This document shows positions 18,796 to 25,280 of a stretch of 32,760 bases of DNA, one piece after another; positions within the stretch are counted from its first letter, which is position 1, and every line of letters starts with the position of its first letter. The translations under genes and the position numbers were made by a program. Location: positions 1 to 32,760 of the IMG/VR virus record IMGVR_UViG_3300037493_003494; one strand, 5' to 3'. This stretch comes from a virus. The notes under the pieces are model-generated. The model was not told the DNA's origin and searched no databases. It saw only the letters and a list, made by a program, of their open reading frames with translations.

Positions 18796-19001
18796 CCGAG
18801 TCCCGCATGGCCGCACGCTTCGCAATGGTCGGCGAAATGATGGTCCCGCTCGCCACCAGCGAGGATATAGAGGCCGAGGCGCGGGCTTGGCGAATGGTCG
18901 CGGAGGATCTCGCCAATGGCTACCGGAAGCCTGACACCATCCGGCTGCACGGTGGACTGGCCGACTACGACGAGCTGGTCGAATTATATGGCGTGAAATA
19001 A
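18792..19001 (+). CDS. Small hypothetical protein (69 aa, GTG start)
   Basis: GTG at 18792 overlaps the previous TGA (GTGA) and has AAGGAGGCTCT upstream; the longer frame from 18681 is rejected. The product is MTESRMAARFAMVGEMMVPL, ATSEDIEAEARAWRMVAEDL, ANGYRKPDTIRLHGGLADYD, ELVELYGVK. Helical and soluble. The next gene does not overlap but follows with an AAATAAATT leader. No known family. Confidence 0.65.
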   Translation: MTESRMAARFAMVGEMMVPLATSEDIEAEARAWRMVAEDLANGYRKPDTIRLHGGLADYDELVELYGVK

Positions 19002-19004
19002 ATT

Positions 19005-19094
19005 ATGCTCACCGCAATTCTCATTATACTCACCATCGTTTTCCTCACCTCACTCGCGTTAATGACCGATCTAAATTCACCCAATGATCGTTAA
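19005..19094 (+). CDS. Tiny membrane peptide (29 aa)
   Basis: Leader AATAAATT (including the upstream TAA) then ATG. MLTAILIILTIVFLTSLALM is one transmembrane helix followed by TDLNSPNDR, N-terminus probably inside or at the membrane. Overlaps the next gene by 11 nt. Short, so real existence is supported only by the leader and operon position. Confidence 0.4.
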   Translation: MLTAILIILTIVFLTSLALMTDLNSPNDR

Positions 19095-19254
19095 AAATTG
19101 TCCACACTGTGGCTCACAACCCAAATCGGTTCGTCGCCAAGATTACTGGTCATGCGGATCGATGGACAAAAATTGGCGAAGCATAAAGTGTCACCAGAGG
19201 GAGATTACGGCCCTAAAAGCTCGGATCAAAATGCTGGAGGAGGCGAACATATGA
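19084..19254 (+). CDS. Small zinc-ribbon protein, Lar-like type (56 aa)
   Basis: MIVKNCPHCGSQPKSVRRQD, YWSCGSMDKNWRSIKCHQRE, then ITALKARIKMLEEANI. The CPHCGSxP ... YWSCGS ... C spacing resembles the small zinc-binding proteins of the restriction-alleviation (Lar) type found in many phages, followed by a coiled-coil helix. Such proteins can modulate host restriction, but the assignment here is only by pattern. The LEEANI end supplies GGAGGAGGCGAAC for the next start. Confidence 0.65.
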   Translation: MIVKNCPHCGSQPKSVRRQDYWSCGSMDKNWRSIKCHQREITALKARIKMLEEANI

Positions 19255-19274
19255 GCGAGGGCCATTACTTATGA
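19251..19274 (+). other. Seven-codon relay ORF (MSEGHYL)
   Basis: ATG overlaps the previous TGA, and its own TGA overlaps the next ATG, so it bridges two genes. The DNA ATGAGCGAGGGCCATTAC and the start of the next gene, ATGAGCTACGACCATTAC, are near copies, so it is a truncated duplicate of that start. Ribosomes from the GGAGGAGG site at 19237 would translate it and could re-initiate 20 nt later. Confidence 0.45.
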
Positions 19275-19438
19275 GCTACGACCATTACGCTCGACCAAAC
19301 AAATTGATCGGCCTCGACCCTGAGGTTTTAACCAACTATGACTCGCTTAAAAAATGGGACTACATCGCTCAAGAACTCGCACGAGAACTCGCCGAGGCTA
19401 AGAAGCGAATTAGGGAGTTGGAGGAAGCGAACAAATGA
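19271..19438 (+). CDS. Small coiled-coil protein (55 aa), duplicated module
   Basis: MSYDHYARPNKLIGLDPEVL, TNYDSLKKWDYIAQELAREL, AEAKKRIRELEEANK. The C-terminal helix ELAEAKKRIRELEEANK is nearly identical to that of the next gene (ELAEANKRIRELEETK), showing tandem duplication. The codons for LEEANK carry GGAGGAAGC before the next ATG. ATGA overlap on both ends. Confidence 0.68.
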   Translation: MSYDHYARPNKLIGLDPEVLTNYDSLKKWDYIAQELARELAEAKKRIRELEEANK

Positions 19439-19590
19439 GCGACACACCTCTGACCGATATTGCGGAGGCGATGTGCGATAAACTGAGCGTGATGGACGCT
19501 ATTGAGTTCGCCATCTACCACGCGCAAAAAATGGAGCGCGAACTCGCCGAGGCCAACAAGCGAATCAGGGAGCTGGAGGAGACGAAATGA
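19435..19590 (+). CDS. Small coiled-coil protein (51 aa), duplicated module
   Basis: MSDTPLTDIAEAMCDKLSVM, DAIEFAIYHAQKMERELAEA, NKRIRELEETK. It combines the MSDTP N-terminus of the gene at 18306 with the AEAxKRIRELEE coiled coil of the previous gene. GAGGAAGCGAAC lies before its ATG and GGAGGAGACGAA ends it. ATGA overlap on both ends. Unknown role. Confidence 0.68.
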   Translation: MSDTPLTDIAEAMCDKLSVMDAIEFAIYHAQKMERELAEANKRIRELEETK

Positions 19591-19691
19591 GCGACGGCAT
19601 TTTCAATTTGATCCACTTAGCCGAACACATCGAGGACAGCCCGCAGGCTGTGATCGATATTCTTAATGAGCATTTCTGGGATCTAGTATGA
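19587..19691 (+). CDS. Tiny hypothetical protein (34 aa)
   Basis: MSDGIFNLIHLAEHIEDSPQ, then AVIDILNEHFWDLV, an acidic helical peptide with the MSD N-terminus of the chain. Preceded by GGAGGAGACGAA, and both ends overlap neighbours in ATGA. No function known. Confidence 0.58.
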   Translation: MSDGIFNLIHLAEHIEDSPQAVIDILNEHFWDLV

Positions 19692-19861
19692 GCGATAAGA
19701 AGAAGAATAAGAAAGGCTTTAGGCGGTACGAGGACAAGCCTGCACCCATTACGCGCAAGGAACTAGATGACCTGCACGTTTGTAATTTTGTAATCCTCAA
19801 TGACGCGAAACGGCTTGTGGATTACGGGAAAAGAGTCGGTCTAATTCGGTCTAAAAGATAA
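19688..19861 (+). CDS. Small basic protein (57 aa), end of mini-gene chain
   Basis: MSDKKKNKKGFRRYEDKPAP, ITRKELDDLHVCNFVILNDA, KRLVDYGKRVGLIRSKR. The start is strongly basic and may bind nucleic acid. The ATG overlaps the previous TGA, but no GGAGG precedes it, so it depends on coupling. The stop TAA is part of the next leader. Confidence 0.62.
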   Translation: MSDKKKNKKGFRRYEDKPAPITRKELDDLHVCNFVILNDAKRLVDYGKRVGLIRSKR

Positions 19862-19867
19862 AATATT

Positions 19868-20062
19868 ATGGAACAACAACAAGAAGAGAAACCAATCGCG
19901 AAAGTAATTAATAAGAAGACGGTGATAACAATTAGTCCAAAAGTTCATTTTGAATTAAATAACTTCTGTCAACAAAATGGGTTAAAGATCGGTTTCTTTG
20001 CCGAGCAAGCATTGGAGGTAGCGTTGAAAAAGGCTATTAGCAGCAAGCATTTAACCGATTAA
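19868..20062 (+). CDS. Probable ribbon-helix-helix DNA-binding protein (64 aa)
   Basis: Leader GATAAAATATT before ATG. After a polar N-terminus (MEQQQEEKPIAKVINKK), the segment TVITISPKVHFELNNFCQQN, then GLKIGFFAEQALEVALKKAI has the beta strand plus two helices of the ribbon-helix-helix (CopG/MetJ/Arc) fold: strand residues 18-24, helix at FELNNFCQQ, GLKIGFF turn, helix AEQALEVALKKA. These act as dimeric repressors. Position before the helicase suggests regulation of replication genes or autoregulation. Confidence 0.7.
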   Translation: MEQQQEEKPIAKVINKKTVITISPKVHFELNNFCQQNGLKIGFFAEQALEVALKKAISSKHLTD

Positions 20063-20068
20063 TTGCCA

Positions 20069-21145
20069 ATGATCCTGAGAGAATACCAAGCGAAAGCAGT
20101 AGAGTGGGCCAAAACTAGTGATGGCCTAATAATCGCACCGGCGGGAAGCGGTAAAACGTGGATCGCCGCATCGATTATCAAGCACTACTCAAGGCTAAAT
20201 CCTGCATGGAAATTCGGTTGGTTAGCTCCAACAATCGAGACCTGTCAGCAGGGTAGGGTATCTCTCAGGGTCGCCGGTATCGCGGATGAGACGGTGGAGA
20301 TCCGTTGTCCGCATGAGTCTGTGGACTTCAGTAAGAAGCAGTTACTCATCGTGGACGAAGCGAAGAGGAGCGCAGCTAAAGTCCTGAAATGTATCATCAA
20401 GTCCTGCAATGGGCTGCTCTACGGCTTCGACGCCACACCTTGGTGCGATGATCCAGAGCGCAACGCGGTGACGAAGATACTCTTCAACCAGCGAGTCTAC
20501 GAAATCAAGCGAAGCGACATTGGCGATTCATTGGCCGACGCTTACCTGCACATATCCAACGCTACGGATCTCAATATCCACCGGAAGATAGATGAAAACA
20601 TCAAGAGACTCTTCGATTCTCGCCGAAGATTCATGCGGATCACTGACGAGGAACTAACTCGCATGTGCGCTTGGGAATCCATTGTCGATATCGGCATCTG
20701 CCAGAACCGCGAGCGAAACAACTACGCCATCAACTACGCTGTGGATCATGGCGACATGCAGACTCTAATCCTGATTCCTCGAATCACCCTTGGGGAAGAT
20801 TACGAGAAACGGATTCCCGGTTCTCGATTAGTCCATTCCAAGATTGGAAAGAAGCAGCGCAAGGCCGCGATGGAGGAATTCAAGGCCGGAACACTGAAGA
20901 CAATGATCGCAACAAGTTTGGCCGACGAGGGATTGGATCTTCCCAATGTCGAGTTGCTGATTATGGTGAGCGGAGGAAGGTCTTCGCAGAAGACGATCCA
21001 ACGTGCTAGTCGAGCATTGCGGAAGACTGAAACTAAAAACTGTGCGACAATCGTGGATTTTTCTGACAAATTCCACCCAATCGGATTGTATCACGCAAAA
21101 AAGCGCATGAAATGTTACCGTGAACTAGGTTGTATCTTTGAATGA
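20069..21145 (+). CDS. SF2 DNA helicase, DEAD/DEAH-box related (358 aa)
   Basis: Motifs in order: Q-like REYQAKA (~4-10), Walker A APAGSGKT (~23-30), Ia-like GWLAPTIETCQ, motif II LLIVDEAKRSAA (~92-103), motif III GFDATP (~119-124), motif V ATSLADEGLDLP and motif VI QKTIQRASRALR. This is a compact ATPase of superfamily 2 (XPB/UvsW-like) expected to remodel replication forks or recombination intermediates. Motif II is DEAK instead of DEAH/DEAD. The preferred start is ATG at 20069; a TTG two codons before exists. Stop overlaps the SSB-like start (ATGA). Confidence 0.85.
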   Translation: MILREYQAKAVEWAKTSDGLIIAPAGSGKTWIAASIIKHYSRLNPAWKFGWLAPTIETCQQGRVSLRVAGIADETVEIRCPHESVDFSKKQLLIVDEAKRSAAKVLKCIIKSCNGLLYGFDATPWCDDPERNAVTKILFNQRVYEIKRSDIGDSLADAYLHISNATDLNIHRKIDENIKRLFDSRRRFMRITDEELTRMCAWESIVDIGICQNRERNNYAINYAVDHGDMQTLILIPRITLGEDYEKRIPGSRLVHSKIGKKQRKAAMEEFKAGTLKTMIATSLADEGLDLPNVELLIMVSGGRSSQKTIQRASRALRKTETKNCATIVDFSDKFHPIGLYHAKKRMKCYRELGCIFE

Positions 21146-21501
21146 AAATAGAAACAGAAACACAAAATCAAGCACAAACACCCACTGAAAATACCGTTTG
21201 CTTAATAGGCGAAATGCGTGGGATTAGTAGGCGAACTGAAACCAAAACTGGCGCGATAATGGTTCGACGAATCATCTCCATTGCGAGGCACTGGACAGAC
21301 AATGAGGGACGATTCAATGAAGATTACGATGAGTTCGAGTTGTCATCTTGGGGACAGGTTGCGGAGAAGATTATTGATATCCCAAATGGGGCATTGGTAA
21401 GGGTTAAGGGTAGGGTAAAAGTTGAGAAGTGGAACGAGAGTGGAGAGACTAAAAGTGCGGTTAGAATCGCGGCTGAGAACGTAACAATCCTATGCATGTA
21501 A
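21142..21501 (+). CDS. SSB-like OB-fold protein (119 aa)
   Basis: ATGA overlap with the helicase. The core NTVCLIGEMRGISRRTETKT, then RRIISIARHWTDNEGRFNED, DEFELSSWGQVAEKIIDIPN, GALVRVKGRVKVEKW is the OB-fold of single-stranded DNA-binding proteins (strands around CLIGEM, RIISIA, LVRVKGRV and the final VRIAAENVTIL). It is short and lacks an acidic C-terminal tip, so it may only cover DNA. Overlaps the next gene by 10 nt in another frame. Lies in the replication block. Confidence 0.78.
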   Translation: MKIETETQNQAQTPTENTVCLIGEMRGISRRTETKTGAIMVRRIISIARHWTDNEGRFNEDYDEFELSSWGQVAEKIIDIPNGALVRVKGRVKVEKWNESGETKSAVRIAAENVTILCM

Positions 21502-21953
21502 CCAAACCAATTGTAGCGGTTGACCCAGGGGTAGGCGGAGGATTCGCCGTCAACACTCCTGAAGGGATCGTCCTATTGAAAATGCCGGAGTCATTGCCGG
21601 ACATCTGCGCTCTGATCAATCAGTTAAAGACGGCCAATGCAGAGTTATGGATTGAGGATCTTCCGAACTTTGTTTCTCCCATGACGAAAAGCTCGTCAAT
21701 GGCCGTGCTTCACAGAAACCTCGGTCGGGTTGAGGCAGCGGCTTATGCTTATGGGTACGCTCTTCATCGAGCAGCTCCAAAAGCTTGGCAGGCTCCTCTA
21801 GGGCTAGGCGGGAAGGCATCGTGCAAGGACTATTCAGAATGGAAAAGAAAGCTCAAAGCAAAGGCTCAGGAACTTTATCCTCATCTGGATGTAACCTTGA
21901 AGAATTGTGATGCTCTTCTGATCCTGCACTTTGCTTTGGGACGAGGAACCTGA
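21492..21953 (+). CDS. RuvC-like Holliday-junction resolvase / RNase H-fold nuclease (153 aa)
   Basis: IVAVDPGVGGGFAV (catalytic Asp11 in the first strand), ELWIEDLPNF (Glu55), MAVLHRNLGRVEAAAYAYGY (helix carrying Glu82), and the final NCDALLILHFALG (Asp140) set out the RuvC-type acidic residues. Residues 100-125 contain a Lys-rich segment. Expected to resolve branched DNA before packaging, together with the recombination genes upstream. Starts 10 nt inside the SSB gene. Length fits small phage RuvC-like proteins. Confidence 0.85.
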   Translation: MHVTKPIVAVDPGVGGGFAVNTPEGIVLLKMPESLPDICALINQLKTANAELWIEDLPNFVSPMTKSSSMAVLHRNLGRVEAAAYAYGYALHRAAPKAWQAPLGLGGKASCKDYSEWKRKLKAKAQELYPHLDVTLKNCDALLILHFALGRGT

Positions 21954-22057
21954 CTCTTCTGAACCGAAGTCCTAAATTATATATCGCCGCACAAGAGCAG
22001 CTCTTCGCGAAATTTAAGTCTCGCTCCGTAAAGATTCAGCATTGGAGCAAACACTTA

Positions 22058-22186
22058 ATGACGCCAAAAGAGATGGCTCTCCTTTTCCGTACCGTAGAAA
22101 AATCAAACTCAGTTCTCCAGAAAATCGCCGAGAGTGATCTTGGCGAGAGCGGAGACATAGCGCGTAAACAACTTGGAATCGAATGA
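22058..22186 (+). CDS. Small hypothetical protein (42 aa, perhaps 78 aa with upstream start)
   Basis: ATG at 22058 (GGAG 11 bp upstream) gives MTPKEMALLFRTVEKSNSVL, QKIAESDLGESGDIARKQLG, IE. The same frame is open and protein-like further upstream (KLYIAAQEQLFAKFKSRSVK, IQHWSKHL) back to a CTG at 21950 that overlaps the RuvC stop as CTGA and has GAGG three bases before it. No ATG/GTG/TTG exists in that upstream part. Its stop overlaps the next start (ATGA). It fills the only 229-nt gap in the replication block. Function unknown; perhaps a partner of the primase-helicase. Confidence 0.55.
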   Translation: MTPKEMALLFRTVEKSNSVLQKIAESDLGESGDIARKQLGIE

Positions 22187-24009
22187 ACCAATCAAAGATC
22201 GACCGTGCGAGGGCATGGCTCAGGAACACGCCAGGAGCCGTTACAGGTCAGAATGGACATGGAAGCACCTTCGCGGTCGCAACGGCTCTTGTACACGGCT
22301 TTGAGCTTGCTACAGCGGATGCTGAGACTCTCTTCCATGAGTACAACGCGAAGTGTCTACCGCCGTGGAGTCCGCATGAACTGGCCCACAAGCTAGATCA
22401 AGCGTCGAAGGTAGCTCACGATAAGCCAAAGGGATGGCTATTAGTCGCACAGAGCGGAACTCCTGTCTCATCGACTGGCAAGTTCATCGTTCAGAAGAAC
22501 ATCCAGAAAGCACCGGAACCGATCTCAAAATACACAACCATCGACTTCCTTAAGACCTGCTTTGAGATGGATGAAGTTGTCTGCATCTGCAACGACATCA
22601 TCTGTGACGAGGAAGGTAGATGTAGGCCAGCTTCCAAGGGTACATTTCTCAAGCGTGATGAATGGATCAAGAATCATTTCACGGCTCCTATTAGCCCTAT
22701 GTGGATGGGCGATGACAGCAAGGGAGCGTATGTCCGAGTTAATCCCTGCCTAGACGAGAGCGGATCTGATGCCGGTGTAGCGGTGTTCCGGCATGTGCTT
22801 GTCGAGATGGATGAGAAGACGAAGGACGAGCAATGGACGATTCTCAAGGAGTCTAAGCTTCCGATATCTGTGGTGATCGATTCCGGTGGCAAGAGCCTGC
22901 ATGGTTGGGTTCGAGTTGATGCGGCTAATAAAGCTGAATGGATGGAGCGTCGAGACGTTGTCTATCACCAGTTAGAAGCTCTTGGGATTGATCCGAAGAA
23001 CAAGAATGCGAGCAGGTTCAGCCGGTTAGCTTGTGTCATGCGAAATGGCAACGAGCAGAAGTTGTTGGCCATCAATGTTGGTGCGGTCAATTGGGAAGCG
23101 TACAAGGAAGACCTTGATTCGCAGAATCTACCGCAAGAGTTTTCGATAGAGAGCATCATCAGTTACGATCCGAATAACGATCCAGATAATCTGATTGGTG
23201 ACAGGTGGCTCCGGCGCGGATCGTCAATGCTCTTCGTTGGTCAGAGCGGCTGCGGCAAGAGTTCAATGGTCATCTATCAGGGTTTGAAATGGGCATCAGG
23301 CCATGATTGGTTTGGGGTGAAGCCGGTGCGTCCTCTGAAGGTCGCCTACATTCAGGCTGAGAACGATATTGCCGATCAGTATGACTCGCTGAAAGGTGCT
23401 GCCCAGATGGTTTATGGGGAGTTTGGATGGGAATCGGGATTGAGGCGGGCTAATGTCTTGTTCTTCAGGGAGACGATAAGGACTGGAATCGACTTCGCGG
23501 TAATGCTTAGGAAGCTCGTTCGCAAAACGAAGGTGGACATTGTCTATGTCGATCCGCTGCTATCGTATATCGGTGGTAATCCCTCGGACATCGAGGTGTG
23601 CTCTAATTTCACTCGTCACTTGCTCCAGCCCATAATGATGGAGACAGGGGTGGTGATAATTCTGGTTCATCACTTTCCTAAGCCGAAAGGTAATGATAAC
23701 AAGGTCGAGAGTGTGGCAGACATGGCCTACTCAGGATTCGGATCTTCCGATCTGACTAATTGGGCGAGAGAGGTGATGGTGATGAAGGAGGTTGGGTTTA
23801 ATCAGCCTCGACAATTCATGCTTGGAATGGCCAAGCGAGGAGATAGATCCGGTATGACAGATAAAAATGGGAATCCGACCGGAGCGATAATGATCCAGCG
23901 CGGGGTTGGAACTATCTCATGGGACTATGTACCTGATGCACCGTTTGTGGTGGATAAGGCTCCGGCGGGTAAGAAGCCGTGGAATGGGAGACCTAAGCGT
24001 GGAAACTAA
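22183..24009 (+). CDS. Primase-helicase (archaeo-eukaryotic-type primase plus RecA-like helicase), 608 aa
   Basis: N-terminal ~80 residues: helical primase-associated domain (RARAWLRNTPGAVTGQNGHG ... PPWSPHELAHKLDQA). Middle ~110-320: primase-like domain with FRHVLVEMDEKTKDEQW (acidic Glu208/Asp210 pair) and VIDSGGKSLHGWVRV (~232-246), the conserved SGGKSxHxW of phage AEP-type primases. C-terminal ~335-608: RecA-like ATPase with Walker A FVGQSGCGKSS (~351-361), VAYIQAEND, Walker B-like VDIVYVDPLLSYIGG, sensor VVIILVHHFPKPKG and an arginine segment (MLGMAKRGDRSG). The combination primes and unwinds at the replication fork. ATGA overlap with the gene before it. No DNA polymerase is in the window. 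Confidence 0.88.
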   Translation: MNQSKIDRARAWLRNTPGAVTGQNGHGSTFAVATALVHGFELATADAETLFHEYNAKCLPPWSPHELAHKLDQASKVAHDKPKGWLLVAQSGTPVSSTGKFIVQKNIQKAPEPISKYTTIDFLKTCFEMDEVVCICNDIICDEEGRCRPASKGTFLKRDEWIKNHFTAPISPMWMGDDSKGAYVRVNPCLDESGSDAGVAVFRHVLVEMDEKTKDEQWTILKESKLPISVVIDSGGKSLHGWVRVDAANKAEWMERRDVVYHQLEALGIDPKNKNASRFSRLACVMRNGNEQKLLAINVGAVNWEAYKEDLDSQNLPQEFSIESIISYDPNNDPDNLIGDRWLRRGSSMLFVGQSGCGKSSMVIYQGLKWASGHDWFGVKPVRPLKVAYIQAENDIADQYDSLKGAAQMVYGEFGWESGLRRANVLFFRETIRTGIDFAVMLRKLVRKTKVDIVYVDPLLSYIGGNPSDIEVCSNFTRHLLQPIMMETGVVIILVHHFPKPKGNDNKVESVADMAYSGFGSSDLTNWAREVMVMKEVGFNQPRQFMLGMAKRGDRSGMTDKNGNPTGAIMIQRGVGTISWDYVPDAPFVVDKAPAGKKPWNGRPKRGN

Positions 24010-24021
24010 ATTATTAATAAT

Positions 24022-24756
24022 ATGCGTGTCTTAGTCGCCTGTGAATATAGTGGAACGGTTCGTGATGCGTTCCGCGCCAAGGGCCATGACGCATGGTCTT
24101 GCGATTTGTTGCCTACTGAAGGTGACCCACGATGGCATTATAAAGGGGATATCTTAGATATTATAGACGGGAACTGGGACATACTAATCGCTCACCCACC
24201 ATGCACTTACCTATGTTCAAGTGGCCTACACTGGAATAACAAACGCCCAGGGCGATCCGAACTAACGCTCAAAGCACTAGATTTTGTTAGAACTCTACTA
24301 TCTGCTCAAATTCCTCGCATTGCACTAGAAAACCCAATTGGATGCATATCTACAAAAATACGACCTTACGATCAGACGGTTCAGCCTTACGAGTATGGAC
24401 ATGATGCAAGTAAAACCACTTGCCTTTGGCTAAAGAACCTGCCGCCATTACGACCAACCGGATTTGTTGAGCCGAGAATTGTTAACGGCAAACGAAGATG
24501 GGCTAACCAATGTGATAATGGAGGTCAAGATAAACTACCTCCAAGTGAAGACAGATGGAAAATTCGCAGCTTAACATATCAGGGAATCGCGGACGCGATG
24601 GCAAATCAGTGGAGCGAGTTCGCATTGTCTTCGCCTCTGATTGCAAACCATGCCCCGATTGCGGAGAACCTTTTTGCGTGGTCTGCCAGCAACATTACGC
24701 AGACTGCGAATGTCCAGGCCCAAGCAATGCTGAAGATGACGGATGGGAACTCGTAG
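24022..24756 (+). CDS. DNA cytosine-5 methyltransferase-like protein (244 aa)
   Basis: Leader ATTATTAATA before ATG. MRVLVACEYSGTVRDAFRAK (SAM-binding motif I-like), WSCDLLP, the loop LIAHPPCTYLCSSG (catalytic Cys61 in PPC) and IALENPIGCIS (motif VI, Glu103) mark a C5-MTase-type core. The family usually ends soon after the segment YQGIADAMANQWS, which here is residue ~197. The further ~47 residues are read in the region that overlaps the next gene in another frame and look unlike a conserved tail. So the normal stop may have been lost, or the overlap is genuine. Function: modify phage DNA, possibly against host restriction. Confidence 0.8.
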   Translation: MRVLVACEYSGTVRDAFRAKGHDAWSCDLLPTEGDPRWHYKGDILDIIDGNWDILIAHPPCTYLCSSGLHWNNKRPGRSELTLKALDFVRTLLSAQIPRIALENPIGCISTKIRPYDQTVQPYEYGHDASKTTCLWLKNLPPLRPTGFVEPRIVNGKRRWANQCDNGGQDKLPPSEDRWKIRSLTYQGIADAMANQWSEFALSSPLIANHAPIAENLFAWSASNITQTANVQAQAMLKMTDGNS

Positions 24757-24800
24757 AAGAAAACGGGATACTCTACGGAATACGTCCTATCACAACCTAG
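24555..24800 (+). CDS. Small Cys-rich (zinc-binding) protein overlapping the methyltransferase
   Basis: Read in +2 relative to the methyltransferase. The strong part is CKPCPDCGEPFCVVCQQHYA, DCECPGPSN, then DDGWELVEENGILYGIRP: a Cys cluster plus a small sheet of a type I have seen next to phage methyltransferase genes (CPxCxEPxCxxxxxHYADCxCxGP ... G.LYG.RP). The listed start (ATG 24555) overlaps by 202 nt; GTG at 24609 would give MERVRIVFASDC and is more likely. It ends four bases into the convergent minus gene at 24797. Function unknown; probably zinc-binding. Confidence 0.7.
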   Translation: MENSQLNISGNRGRDGKSVERVRIVFASDCKPCPDCGEPFCVVCQQHYADCECPGPSNAEDDGWELVEENGILYGIRPITT

Positions 24801-24958
24801 ACGTAGCTAGAGGACTTATCACCTGCGGCGCGGCGGCGGCGACCCTTTGCTGCGAGCGATTGGGACTTTGATTTGCCGGTCTTTTTGCTACCGAGGTAGG
24901 ATGCGAGAGCAGCAGGATCTTTGGCCTGCTTGCTAGGACCGTCACCGCCCATTTTCAT
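24797..24958 (-). CDS. Small basic protein (53 aa), last late gene
   Basis: ATG at 24958 with TATAAT-like leader (TGTATAAT); a second ATG two codons later is possible. MKMGGDGPSKQAKDPAALAS, YLGSKKTGKSKSQSLAAKGR, RRRAAGDKSSSYV is Lys/Arg/Ser-rich and probably binds DNA or sits in the virion. Overlaps the plus gene's 3' end tail-to-tail by 4 nt. It follows the virion gene at 24960 after only one base. Confidence 0.55.
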   Translation of the reverse strand: MKMGGDGPSKQAKDPAALASYLGSKKTGKSKSQSLAAKGRRRRAAGDKSSSYV

Positions 24959-24959
24959 A

Positions 24960-25280
24960 TTATACATAAAACGCAGAGTTTAGGGTTAGAATTGAAAGAG
25001 AAATTGCAAGAATCCACGCTTTGCAGCTCCAATGCCTCGGCGTCGTCTTATCGGTTGCCGTATCGCAGTTATGCCGCGCACGGAAGTTCTTACGTCGTCC
25101 TGGATCACTCTTCTTGATCGTCATGTCAGGATCGCCGAAGCGAACGATGACAACCTTGCCCGCAGGATTCTTGACGTAGACAGCACTCTTCTTGCGCTCG
25201 CTAGGTGTGTAGAACGGATTGTTCAACGTCACCTTCTTGCCCTGATAAAGGTTACCTTTCTTGGAGAGGGAGGTTTTCAT
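24960..25280 (-). CDS. Conserved phage late protein (106 aa)
   Basis: The ordered blocks LNNPFYTPSERKKSAVYVKN, GKVVIVRFGDPDMTIKKSDP, GRRKNFRARHNCDTATDKTT and PRHWSCKAWILAIS match a conserved protein type near phage virion genes (LNKPFRTPxxxKKFAVYVKN..KVV.V.FGDPxM.I...P.RR.NFRARHxC......ARYWSCxxW). Its function is not proven. In this genome the ATG overlaps the stop of the 940-aa gene (TAATG). The end ILTLNSAFYV is an added hydrophobic tail. Confidence 0.8.
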   Translation of the reverse strand: MKTSLSKKGNLYQGKKVTLNNPFYTPSERKKSAVYVKNPAGKVVIVRFGDPDMTIKKSDPGRRKNFRARHNCDTATDKTTPRHWSCKAWILAISLSILTLNSAFYV

